Shown here piece after piece: positions 48,146 to 56,171 of a DNA stretch of 64,000 nucleotides (the first letter of the stretch is position 1; the number at the start of each line of letters is the position of its first letter). The translations under genes and the position numbers were made by a program. The stretch spans positions 186,001 through 250,000 of the forward strand of contig NZ_CP011253.3 of assembly GCF_000972785.3 (NCBI RefSeq), given 5' to 3'. Under the pieces are notes generated by a model, which was not told where the DNA came from, searched no databases, and was given only the letters and a program-made list of their open reading frames with translations. The DNA comes from Pandoraea oxalativorans (GTDB lineage Bacteria > Pseudomonadota > Gammaproteobacteria > Burkholderiales > Burkholderiaceae).

Positions 48146-48688
48146 CTACTGCTTGACCGGTCGCTTGAGCAGTTTGCGCTGCAGCGTGCGTCGGTGCATG
48201 TTCAGTGCGCGGGCGGTCGCCGAGATGTTGCCGTTGTGCTCGGCGAGTACGCGCTGAATGTGTTCCCACTCCAGTCGCGCGACCGAAAGCGGCGACGGGT
48301 TTTCGAAGGCTTCGTCTGCCTGCGTTTCGCTTGCATCGCTGCGCAGCGACGCCAGGATCGTGTCGGCATTGGCTGGCTTGGCCAGATAGTTGTCTGCGCC
48401 GTCCTTCACTGCCTGCACGGCGGTGGCGATGCTCGCGTAACCGGTCAGCACCAGCATGCGGGCTTTCGGTTGCAGCGCGCGCAGTGGCGCGATGAGCGGC
48501 AGACCGGAGTCGTGACCGAGATGCAGGTCGACCGAGATGAGATCGAACTGACGCGTGCGCGCCGCGAGCAAGGCGGCGGCGCTGTCGCTGGCGATCTGCA
48601 CGTCGTAGCCGCGGCGTGTCAGCGCGCGGGCGAGCGTTTCGGCGAAGACGACGTCGTCGTCGATAAGAAGGAAGTGGGAGGCGTTCAT
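48146..48688 (-). CDS. regA: RegA/PrrA/ActR-type redox response regulator
   Basis: The 180-residue regulator has a receiver domain with phospho-acceptor Asp54 (SVDLHLGHDSG), the acidic pair at 10-12, LTGYAS and Lys near residue 104. A short linker then leads to a Fis-type helix-turn-helix (NISATARALNMHRRTLQRKL). This compact receiver-plus-HTH layout, with no ATPase domain, is the hallmark of RegA/PrrA/ActR. The ATG overlaps the stop of the sensor kinase (ATGA), so the pair is translationally coupled. It likely controls energy and respiratory genes according to redox state. A longer frame upstream (to 48910) lies within the kinase gene. Confidence 0.88.
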   Translation of the reverse strand: MNASHFLLIDDDVVFAETLARALTRRGYDVQIASDSAAALLAARTRQFDLISVDLHLGHDSGLPLIAPLRALQPKARMLVLTGYASIATAVQAVKDGADNYLAKPANADTILASLRSDASETQADEAFENPSPLSVARLEWEHIQRVLAEHNGNISATARALNMHRRTLQRKLLKRPVKQ

Positions 48689-49953
48689 GTCTGACTCCGC
48701 GAACCGAAGAAGAAAGTGGCCATCGGCAGGCGCAATTCGGCGCGCGTGCCTTGCGGCGTGTTGGGGGTGAGGGTGATGTCGCCGCCGAGACGTTGTGCGC
48801 TGGCAAAGGCGAGATACAGCCCCATGCCGTGTCCGCCGTGCGTGCTCATGACAGGCGAGTTGCCCAGCCGGGTGCGCAGCTCGGCGGTCATGCCGGGGCC
48901 TTCGTCGCACACGGTGAAGCGTACGTCGTCGGGCGTGGCGGCCACATCGAGCGTGACCGACGACGGACTGAAGTACGCCGCGTTATCGAGCAGGATCGTC
49001 AGGATCTGTCCGACCTGCACGGTATCTTCGATGCGCGTGGTCAAGTCCGGCGGCACGTGCAACTGGAATTGCACCTGCGGATGGCGCAGGCGCCATTGCG
49101 TGGTGAACGCAGGCAACCATTCCGCCATCGCCTGGCGCACGGGGGCTGCCGCGCGCATCTGCACATGCCCGATCGCGCTCTTGCACAGCGCAATCTGTTG
49201 CTCAAGCGTTTGCAGATCGGGTTCGAACGACTTCAGTGCATCGTTGCCCAGACTCTCGCTGCGAAGCTCGCCGACGACCACGGCCATCGTCGAGAGCGGC
49301 GTGCCGAGTTCGTGTGCCACGCTTGCGGCCTGCGCGCCGAGCGCGGCCATCCGTTCGTCGCGCAACAGCCGCTGTTCGGCGCGGGCGAGTTGCGCGTCGC
49401 GGGCGCGAAGCGCGCGTGACATGCGCGAGACGAACCATGCGATCACCAGCACACTGACCACGAAATTCACCCACATTCCCGCGAGATGCAGACGCAGCAG
49501 ATTGCCCGGATCGGCAAGATCGAGCGGCACGTACTGGAAGTTCAGCGCGCCGTAGGCGACGAGCGAGAGCAGCGCCAGTTGCGAGGCATTGCGCCACGGC
49601 AGCACGGCAGCGGCAATGGCCAGGCCGGGCAGGAACAGCGAGACGAAGGGATTGGTCGCGCCGCCGGAGAAGAACAGCAGCGCGGTGAGCGCGGCCAGAT
49701 CGACCAGCAACTGGCTCATCAGATCGAGATCGGTGCGACGCTTGGCGCGCTCGACGCCGCGCCGGGCACGTATCCACGTGAGCACATTGAACAGCACTTC
49801 GAGCGCGACGATGGTGAGCATCGGCTCCAGCGGAAGTCGCACGCCTAACCAGAGTTGCGCGACGCCGATGGTCGCCAACTGGCCGACGATAGCCAGACAG
49901 CGCAGCCAGAAAAGCTGGACGACGTTCGTCCGCTCGATGGGAAAATGAGTCAT
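48685..49953 (-). CDS. regB: RegB/PrrB/ActS-type redox sensor histidine kinase
   Basis: The 422-residue kinase has six hydrophobic segments (about 15-175). Between two of them lies the heptapeptide GGATNPF (97-103), which matches the ubiquinone-binding motif GGxxNPF of RegB. The H-box AHELGTPLST has His214, and a nearby Cys257 (ALCKSA) may correspond to the redox-active cysteine of RegB. The ATPase domain shows DNAAYFSP and GHGMGLYLA. Start ATG 49953 (MTHFPIERTNVV) was preferred over an upstream frame start at 50091. There is no clear Shine-Dalgarno. It is upstream of and coupled to the regA-like gene. Confidence 0.88.
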   Translation of the reverse strand: MTHFPIERTNVVQLFWLRCLAIVGQLATIGVAQLWLGVRLPLEPMLTIVALEVLFNVLTWIRARRGVERAKRRTDLDLMSQLLVDLAALTALLFFSGGATNPFVSLFLPGLAIAAAVLPWRNASQLALLSLVAYGALNFQYVPLDLADPGNLLRLHLAGMWVNFVVSVLVIAWFVSRMSRALRARDAQLARAEQRLLRDERMAALGAQAASVAHELGTPLSTMAVVVGELRSESLGNDALKSFEPDLQTLEQQIALCKSAIGHVQMRAAAPVRQAMAEWLPAFTTQWRLRHPQVQFQLHVPPDLTTRIEDTVQVGQILTILLDNAAYFSPSSVTLDVAATPDDVRFTVCDEGPGMTAELRTRLGNSPVMSTHGGHGMGLYLAFASAQRLGGDITLTPNTPQGTRAELRLPMATFFFGSRSQT

Positions 49954-50221
49954 ACGACAAGTGTACCAAGTCCGGGTCACGCGCCATCGGGCGTTGCGAG
50001 GCGCTGCGACACTCTGCCGCATCGGTCTGAGGCTGGGTATTACACGGGCGGCACACGCTCTTGCCGACGCACGACTACAATGGTCGTTCACGATTTGCGC
50101 GACATCTCGCCGCGCAATGTCTTCATCCGAAAGACAGACATGGATTGGGATGGATCGGCGTTGGGCAGGGTTCTTCGACGCTCATCATTCGTCAGCCCGT
50201 CGACAACGAAAAGGAGTTTGC

Positions 50222-50722
50222 ATGAAGCACAAGCTTTTAGTGGCGGCCGCATTCAGTCTTGGCATGGCGTCGGCGTCGGTCTTCGCGCAGTCGCAGGTGG
50301 ACGTGTCCAACGCATGGGCGCGCGGCACCGTCCCGGGTCAGACGTCGTCAGCCGTCTACATGACGCTCCAGGCGCATCAGGCGACCACGCTGCTCAGCGT
50401 GAGCACCCCCGCCGCCGCGAACGCCGAGGTGCATGAAATGAAGCTCGAAGGCACGGTAATGAAGATGCGTGCGTTGCCCAAGGGACTGCCGCTGGAGGCG
50501 AATAAGCCGGTGGAACTCAAGCCGGGCAGCTATCACATCATGCTCACGGATCTGAAGGGGCCACTCAAGAAGGGCGACACCGTGCCGGTGACATTGAAGT
50601 TCGAGACGGCCGATCACAAGACGTCCGAGCAACTGGTGAAGGCCACCGTGCGTGACCTCACGGCGGCGGCGCCGGCCGGCGGCGGTATGGCGGGCATGGC
50701 GCACGGCGCGCACAGCCAGTAA
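50222..50722 (+). CDS. PCu(A)C-family periplasmic copper chaperone
   Basis: The 166-residue protein has a signal peptide (cleavage after VFA, about residue 22) and the PCu(A)C copper site H71, M82, H105 and M107, close to the H(M)X10MX21HXM pattern. The Met/His-rich C-terminal end (MAGMAHGAHSQ) adds further ligands. These proteins deliver Cu(I) to the cytochrome oxidase CuA or CuB site. AAAAGGAG precedes the ATG. A frame extending to 49961 is out of family. It stands between the redox pair (divergent) and a convergent Cys-rich gene; a link to respiration is plausible. Confidence 0.9.
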   Translation: MKHKLLVAAAFSLGMASASVFAQSQVDVSNAWARGTVPGQTSSAVYMTLQAHQATTLLSVSTPAAANAEVHEMKLEGTVMKMRALPKGLPLEANKPVELKPGSYHIMLTDLKGPLKKGDTVPVTLKFETADHKTSEQLVKATVRDLTAAAPAGGGMAGMAHGAHSQ

Positions 50723-50737
50723 GCGTCGAGCGGCCCT

Positions 50738-51019
50738 TTAGCCAGGCGTGTCCGGAACGGCGGCGGTGCCGTCGACCGGCACGCCAGCGGCGACGAGCGC
50801 CGCGCGCAGGCAGGCCGGGCAGAGGCAGGCCCCCACGCCCAGCCGAGCCGACGCGGGCAGGCGCGGCCAGTCGAGACACCAGCATTGCACCTCGCTACCT
50901 ATGCCGCCGCCACTGCCCGTCTTGCCGCTTCCCAACGCCACCACCCCGCACGCCACGACCGCGCCGCACAGCGGGCAGCGCGACGGATCGACCGGCTCAA
51001 CAGATATGTCGACGGTCAT
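50738..51019 (-). CDS. Cysteine-rich CWC family protein
   Basis: The 93-residue product carries the CWC family pattern: CPLCG near the start, CWC in the middle and CLCPACL towards the C-terminus, enough for one or two metal sites. Role is unknown in the family. GGAGG stands 5 nt before the ATG at 51019; an in-frame GTG at 51025 would add two residues. It is convergent with and 15 nt from the copper chaperone gene. Confidence 0.82.
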   Translation of the reverse strand: MTVDISVEPVDPSRCPLCGAVVACGVVALGSGKTGSGGGIGSEVQCWCLDWPRLPASARLGVGACLCPACLRAALVAAGVPVDGTAAVPDTPG

Positions 51020-51475
51020 CGGCACCTCCGGTTGGCGCGATCCCGATCCCCTGCGTCGCCCGGCGATTTCCGTCCTGTGAGAGACGCGTCACTGCGCATG
51101 GCTGTCCGCCAGTTGTACAACTGCAACAGCACCGACGCTGTCATCGACCGGCCACCCGCGCCCGGGCGCGGCGCGCAAACCGGGGGCCTGATGGGGCAGA
51201 GAGGGGGCACGGTAAAAATCGGCCACTGACGGGCGTCCTTTAATAAGTGAAAGGGGTGATACGCACGAACGGCGCTGTGCCGCTGACGGGGCGAAAATTG
51301 CCGCTTTTGCGTTTGCGGACCGACCTGTGGGCAAGGGTAGCCACGGGCTTTGGCCGATGCAAGGGGCAGCCCCTTCCGAAACCCGTCAAACCCCCGCACG
51401 CCAAGGCGCCTTGGCTGTACAATTCGCCCTGTTTCCCGGTCCACCTGCTCCATTTGTGAGAAGAACCTTCCTGCC
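51020..51475. other. Intergenic region before argB
   Basis: No convincing gene is present; the short frames lack ribosome sites and family resemblance. A perfect 14-bp palindrome CCAAGGCGCCTTGG (51401-51414) directly precedes TACAAT (51418-51423), a likely -10 for argB. AAGGGG-CAG-CCCCTT (51360-51374) can form a small hairpin. Confidence 0.5.
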
Positions 51476-52381
51476 ATGTCCGATCCGCAACTGAATTCCA
51501 TCGACGACATCGCACCCGCTCTCAAGGCCGAAATTCTGGCTGAGGCGATGCCGTATATCCGCAAGTATCACGGGAAGACCGTGGTCATCAAATACGGCGG
51601 CAACGCCATGACCGAAGAGCGATTGAAGCGCGGTTTCGCGCGCGACGTCATTTTGCTCAAGCTCGTCGGCATCAATCCGGTGGTGGTGCACGGTGGTGGC
51701 CCGCAGATCGATCAGGCGCTCAAGAAGATCGGTAAGCAGGGCACGTTCATCCAGGGCATGCGCGTGACCGACGAAGAGACGATGGAAGTCGTCGAATGGG
51801 TGCTCGGCGGCGAAGTCCAGCAGGACATCGTCATGCTGATCAACGAGTACGGCGGCCAGGCGGTGGGTCTCACCGGCAAGGACGGCGGCCTGATCAACGC
51901 GCGCAAGATGCTGCTGCCGGATCGCGAGAACGCCGGTCAGTTCCTGGACATCGGCTACGTCGGTGAAGTGGACTCGATCAACCCGGCCGTCGTGCGCGCC
52001 CTTCAGGACGACGCCTTCATCCCGGTGATCTCGCCGATCGGCGTGGGCGAAGACGGTCAGGCGTACAACATCAACGCCGACCTCGTCGCGGGCAAGCTCG
52101 CCACGGTGCTCGGCGCCGAGAAGCTGGTGATGATGACCAACATCCCGGGCGTGATGGACAAGGACGGCAATCTGTTGACCGACCTGTCGGCTCGCGAGAT
52201 CGACGACCTGTTCGCAGACGGCACGATCTCGGGCGGCATGCTGCCGAAGATCTCGTCGGCGCTCGACGCGGCGAAGAGCGGCGTGAAGTCGGTGCACATC
52301 GTCGACGGTCGCATCGAACACTCGGTGCTGCTGGAGATTCTGACGGAGCAGCCGTTCGGCACGATGATCCGCTCGCACTGA
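51476..52381 (+). CDS. argB: Acetylglutamate kinase
   Basis: ArgB phosphorylates N-acetylglutamate in arginine synthesis. The 301-residue product has KYGGNAM near residue 35 (catalytic Lys) and [10 protein letters not shown] (about 75-84). It also has the [11 protein letters not shown] and [12 protein letters not shown] segments, and [13 protein letters not shown] at the C-terminal part. N-terminal residues 1-25 form the extra helix seen in the arginine-inhibitable hexameric type, suggesting feedback control. ATG 51476 was chosen by homology. A terminator follows about 90 nt later. Confidence 0.96.
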   Translation: MSDPQLNSIDDIAPALKAEILAEAMPYIRKYHGKTVVIKYGGNAMTEERLKRGFARDVILLKLVGINPVVVHGGGPQIDQALKKIGKQGTFIQGMRVTDEETMEVVEWVLGGEVQQDIVMLINEYGGQAVGLTGKDGGLINARKMLLPDRENAGQFLDIGYVGEVDSINPAVVRALQDDAFIPVISPIGVGEDGQAYNINADLVAGKLATVLGAEKLVMMTNIPGVMDKDGNLLTDLSAREIDDLFADGTISGGMLPKISSALDAAKSGVKSVHIVDGRIEHSVLLEILTEQPFGTMIRSH

Positions 52382-52471
52382 GCCGGACGTCATGACGACA
52401 ACCTCGCAGGCGGCACGGGTATCGTGTGCTGGCCCGCGAGGTGCGACGACAGCGTCAGACTGAATCAAGCG

Positions 52472-52494
52472 GCGGACCCTGCGGGGTCCGCTTT
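52472..52494 (+). terminator. Rho-independent terminator after argB
   Basis: Perfect stem GCGGACCC/GGGTCCGC with TGCG loop (52472-52491), then TTTGCATTT. Confidence 0.82.
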
Positions 52495-52560
52495 GCATTT
52501 GTGCGGCGCGTTGCGAACGCTCGATCTCACGCTCAATCACATCCGTCCTCACGAGACACC

Positions 52561-53259
52561 ATGTCGACACCTGCTTTCTTTTCCTGGAGCGGTGGCAAGG
52601 ATTCCTGCCTTGCCCTGCATCACGCGATGTCGTGCGACACCGGCGGCGAACCGCATTACGACGTGCGGCGCCTGCTGGCGATGTTCGACGAGACGGGCGA
52701 TAGCTCGCGCTCGCACGGTCTGCCGCGGGAGTTGATGCAGGCGCAGGCCGACGCGCTCGGCATCGCGCTCGACGTCGGGCTGGCGGGCTGGCGCGACTAC
52801 GAAGCGACGTTCGTCGCGCGGTTGCAGGCGATGCGCGCGGACGGCGTCACGCATGGACTGTTCGGCGACATCGACCTTCAGCCGCATCGCGACTGGGAGG
52901 AAAAGGTGTGCGCGGCGGCGGGCATGACGGCGGTGTTGCCGCTCTGGCAGCGCGAACGTCTCACGCTCGCGCACGAGTTCATCTCGCTGGGATATCGCGC
53001 GGTGATCGTGTGTGTGGACGGGCGGTACCTCGGGCCGGAATTCGTCGGCCGCGAGTACGACGCGTCGCTATTGGCCGATCTGCCTGAAGGTGTCGACGCC
53101 TGCGGCGAGAACGGCGAGTTTCACACCTTCGCCTATGACGGCCCGCGCTTTGCGCAGCCGGTTTCGTGGCGCATCGAGCGCGTCGAGACGATTCATGGTC
53201 CCAAGGAGTACGGCGGCACGCCGTATCACCGCGCTCACATCGTCGGCGCTGGCGCTTGA
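52561..53259 (+). CDS. Diphthine-ammonia-ligase-like ATP-pyrophosphatase (DUF71 family)
   Basis: The 232-residue cytoplasmic protein has the PP-loop SGGKDS (about 10-15) for ATP binding and the family motif ENGEFHTFAYDGP (about 185-197). Eukaryotic relatives (Dph6) amidate diphthine; bacteria lack diphthamide, so the bacterial substrate is unknown. ATG 52561 gives MSTPAFFSWSGGKDS, the usual start. It is monocistronic, downstream of argB and convergent with a LysR gene. No clue to substrate comes from the neighbours. Confidence 0.85.
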   Translation: MSTPAFFSWSGGKDSCLALHHAMSCDTGGEPHYDVRRLLAMFDETGDSSRSHGLPRELMQAQADALGIALDVGLAGWRDYEATFVARLQAMRADGVTHGLFGDIDLQPHRDWEEKVCAAAGMTAVLPLWQRERLTLAHEFISLGYRAVIVCVDGRYLGPEFVGREYDASLLADLPEGVDACGENGEFHTFAYDGPRFAQPVSWRIERVETIHGPKEYGGTPYHRAHIVGAGA

Positions 53260-53311
53260 GGGCGTTTGCACGTCACCCGGTGCGGCGATCACGCCGAGCA
53301 CAGACGTCCCC

Positions 53312-54217
53312 TCAATCCGGTGCAGTCAGCTTCCGCAATTCGTCGAGCAGTTTGGCGGCGGGGCTCGGCAGAATGCCCTGACGTCGTCGGAAAGCGGTGA
53401 GCGTGCGCGTGGCGCGCACCGTGGCAATGGGCAGTGTGTCCATCACGCGCGCCTGCGCTTCGACGTCGTACATCGGCTCGGGCATCCACGTCAGAAAGCC
53501 GCATCGCGCGACCATGCTCTTGAGGACCGGCACGGAGCGCGTCTCCACGACGATGTTGGGCAACCCCAGGCCGTGCGCGGCGAACACGCTTTGCATATGC
53601 GCGTAGGGCGCGGTGCCGCGCGGCGGAATCGCCCAGCGCTCTTCCAGCGTGTCGGCCAGCGTGATCGTCTTTCGCTCGCGCAGCGGATGGTCGCACCGCG
53701 CGACCACATAACTGTCGTCTTGCCAGTGACAATCGGGCACAGCGACGATGTCGTCGGTATCCGGCGCGACAGTTGAGAGCGCCAGATCGATCTCGTGGCG
53801 CATGAGTCCCTGCGCCAGCCGATCCCAGACGCCCTCGATGATTTCCACGCGCAGATTCGGCCAGCGCGTGAGCACCCGGTCGACGGCGAGCGGCAGCACG
53901 TGACTCGCGATGGCGCCGACCGCACCGACCTTGATCGTGCCTTTGGCGAGGCCGCGCAACGCGTCGATCTCCTCGCGTGCATGTTCGGCTTCGCGCGCCA
54001 GGAGCATCGCGTGCGGCAGCAACGCCTGCCCGAACGCCGTCAGTTCCATCCCCTTGCTGTGACGCTCGAACAACGGTGCGCCCAGATCGGTTTCGAGTCG
54101 CTTGATGGTGCGGCTGAGCGCGGGCTGCGTGAGATGCAGTACCACAGCGGCGCGCCCCAGACTGCCGGTCGCGACGATGGTCGTGAAGGCGCGCAGTTGC
54201 TGAAGATTGAGGCTCAT
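53312..54217 (-). CDS. LysR-family regulator, probably of the divergent decarboxylase operon
   Basis: The 301-residue protein has an N-terminal winged helix (LQQLRAFTTIVATGSLGRAA onward, to about residue 65) and a periplasmic-binding-like effector domain (about 90-295). It is transcribed away from the benzoylformate-decarboxylase-like gene, with 255 nt between them. That interval contains a perfect 7-bp dyad with T-N11-A placed about 64 nt before a likely transcription start, the normal LysR geometry. It therefore probably activates the decarboxylase-dehydrogenase-transporter operon in response to an aromatic acid. Its own effector is unknown. Confidence 0.9.
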   Translation of the reverse strand: MSLNLQQLRAFTTIVATGSLGRAAVVLHLTQPALSRTIKRLETDLGAPLFERHSKGMELTAFGQALLPHAMLLAREAEHAREEIDALRGLAKGTIKVGAVGAIASHVLPLAVDRVLTRWPNLRVEIIEGVWDRLAQGLMRHEIDLALSTVAPDTDDIVAVPDCHWQDDSYVVARCDHPLRERKTITLADTLEERWAIPPRGTAPYAHMQSVFAAHGLGLPNIVVETRSVPVLKSMVARCGFLTWMPEPMYDVEAQARVMDTLPIATVRATRTLTAFRRRQGILPSPAAKLLDELRKLTAPD

Positions 54218-54286
54218 GGCGGACGACGGAACCCCCGGAGTTGAGATGAAACCGACCGAAAGCTGGCGCGATAGACCGGTAACGCA

Positions 54287-54311
54287 AAGTCATGCAAAAG
54301 CGTAATGACTT
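54287..54311 (+). promoter_or_regulatory. LysR recognition site for the decarboxylase operon
   Basis: AAGTCAT (54287-54293), 11 nt, ATGACTT (54305-54311): a perfect inverted repeat with the T-N11-A core of LysR boxes. It is centred about 64 nt upstream of the start expected from the -10 at 54351. Confidence 0.75.
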
Positions 54312-54350
54312 CGGCACGTAAAAGCAATTCCGGTGCATATATCGTCTGCC

Positions 54351-54356
54351 TATACT
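54351..54356 (+). promoter_or_regulatory. Probable -10 element of the decarboxylase operon
   Basis: TATACT in an otherwise GC-rich region; the -35 (TTCCGG, 17 nt upstream) is poor, as is usual for an activator-dependent promoter. It leaves a leader of about 110 nt. Confidence 0.5.
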
Positions 54357-54472
54357 CGGGAAATCGCTCGTCAGATTGCGCGCCCAGTCACTCATGTGGG
54401 CGCGCTGCGAGCCACCACAAAAGCCATGCCTTCACGCTCGCGCGGCGACGGCAGCACGAGACAACCGAACCC

Positions 54473-56101
54473 ATGAAAGACAGCCGAGAACTTCGCGCCG
54501 GTCAGCCCGCTGGCGTTTCCGACACACTCACCGTGCGCGAGGTCGTCATCGACCTGATGCGCCGCCACGGCATGACCAAGGTCTTCGCCAATCCGGGGTC
54601 GACGGAACTGCCGCTGTTCCGTGATTTCCCCGAGGACTTCGAGTACGTGCTGGGTTTGCAGGAGGCGGTCGTCGTCGGCATGGCAGACGGTTACGCACAG
54701 GCCACCGGCAACGCGGCGTTCATCAATCTGCATTCGGCCGCCGGTGTCGGCAACGCGATGGGCAACATCTTCACCGCGTACAAGAATCAGACACCGCTCA
54801 TCGTGACGGCGGGGCAGCAAGCGCGCTCGATCTTGCCGTTCGATCCGTTCCTCGCGTCCGTGCGGGCGACCGAACTGCCGCAGCCGTATGTCAAATTCAG
54901 TCTGGAACCGGCACGCGCCGAAGATGTGCCGCTGGCGCTCGCCCGCGCCTATCACATCGCCATGCAGGAGCCGAAGGGGCCGGTGTTCGTATCGATTCCG
55001 GTGGACGACTGGGATCGCCCGGGCGAGGCGTTGCCGCCGCGTCAGGTGAGCACGCGGGTGCAGGCCGACCCGGTCGCGCTCGCGCAACTCGGGGCGGCGC
55101 TCGATGCCTGCGAGCGCCCGGCGTTCGTCGTCGGCTCGTCGATCGATCGCGTGGGAGCTTTCGACGCCGTGGTGGCACTCGCCGAGCGTCACAATGCGCG
55201 GGTCTTCACCGCGCCGATGTGCGCCCGCTGCGCGTTCCCGGAAGACCATCGTCTGTTCGCGGGTTTCCTGCCGCCGATGCGCGAGAAGATCGTCGGGCTG
55301 CTCGGGGGGCATGACCTGATTCTTGTGATCGGCGCACCCGCGTTTACCTATCACGTCGAAGGCGCTGGCCCGCATGTGCCGGACGGCGCATCGCTGTTCC
55401 AGCTGATCGAAGATCCGGGCGTTGCCGCGTGGACGCCGGTCGGTGCATCGGTTGTGGGCAACGTGCGTCTGGGCGTCGAAGCGCTGCTCGCGCGTGACGT
55501 GCCGAACGAGCGCACTGCGCCGCCAGTGCGCGCGGTGCCGCCCGTGGCCACGTCGAACGCACCTGGTGAGCCGATGACGACAGCCTTCGCGCTGCAAACG
55601 CTCGCGCAAGTGCGCAACGCACAGGACATCGTCGTGGAGGAAGCCCCGAGCGCGCGCTCCTTGATGCAGCACTACCTGCCGTTCACGCAGCCGGGCACGT
55701 TCTACACGATGAACAGCGGCGGCCTCGGCTACTCGATGCCAGCGGCCGTCGGCGTGGCGATGGCCCATCCGGGACGCCGCATCATCGGCCTGATCGGCGA
55801 CGGCTCGGCGATGTACTCGATTCAGGCGCTGTGGAGCGCGGCGCAGGCGCGCCTGCCGATAACCTTCGTTATCCTGAACAATCGACGCTATGCCGCATTG
55901 CAGGATTTCGCGCCGTCGTTCGGTTTCGGTCCGAAAGACCCGGTGCAGGGCACCGACTTGCCCGATCTCGACTTCGTACGCATGGCCGAAGGCATGGGCT
56001 TGCGCGCGCAACGCGTGGAGCAGGGCAGCGAGTTGCGCGACGTCCTGTCGCATGCCATTGCCAGCGGCGAGACGCGTCTCGTCGAACTCGTGGTGGCATG
56101 A
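54473..56101 (+). CDS. mdlC: Benzoylformate decarboxylase-type ThDP enzyme
   Basis: This thiamine-diphosphate enzyme decarboxylates an aryl-glyoxylate to the aromatic aldehyde. The 542-residue product keeps all four active-site residues of Pseudomonas MdlC at constant offset: Ser43 (NPGSTELP), Glu64 (LQEAVVVG), His87 (NLHSAAG) and His294 (FTYHVEGAG). The cofactor motif GDGSAM...NN begins at 442. ATG 54473 adds about 15 residues before the family start, and a frame extending to 54305 is unlikely. It is followed 70 nt later by an aldehyde dehydrogenase and then a transporter. The island carries vanillate and protocatechuate genes, so the natural substrate may be a hydroxylated or methoxylated benzoylformate. 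Confidence 0.9.
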   Translation: MKDSRELRAGQPAGVSDTLTVREVVIDLMRRHGMTKVFANPGSTELPLFRDFPEDFEYVLGLQEAVVVGMADGYAQATGNAAFINLHSAAGVGNAMGNIFTAYKNQTPLIVTAGQQARSILPFDPFLASVRATELPQPYVKFSLEPARAEDVPLALARAYHIAMQEPKGPVFVSIPVDDWDRPGEALPPRQVSTRVQADPVALAQLGAALDACERPAFVVGSSIDRVGAFDAVVALAERHNARVFTAPMCARCAFPEDHRLFAGFLPPMREKIVGLLGGHDLILVIGAPAFTYHVEGAGPHVPDGASLFQLIEDPGVAAWTPVGASVVGNVRLGVEALLARDVPNERTAPPVRAVPPVATSNAPGEPMTTAFALQTLAQVRNAQDIVVEEAPSARSLMQHYLPFTQPGTFYTMNSGGLGYSMPAAVGVAMAHPGRRIIGLIGDGSAMYSIQALWSAAQARLPITFVILNNRRYAALQDFAPSFGFGPKDPVQGTDLPDLDFVRMAEGMGLRAQRVEQGSELRDVLSHAIASGETRLVELVVA

Positions 56102-56171
56102 TGCACGGCGATAGCGTGCCTGCCCGCGACGTCGTCGCGCGACCCACAACGAACTAAGGAGACGTCACACC

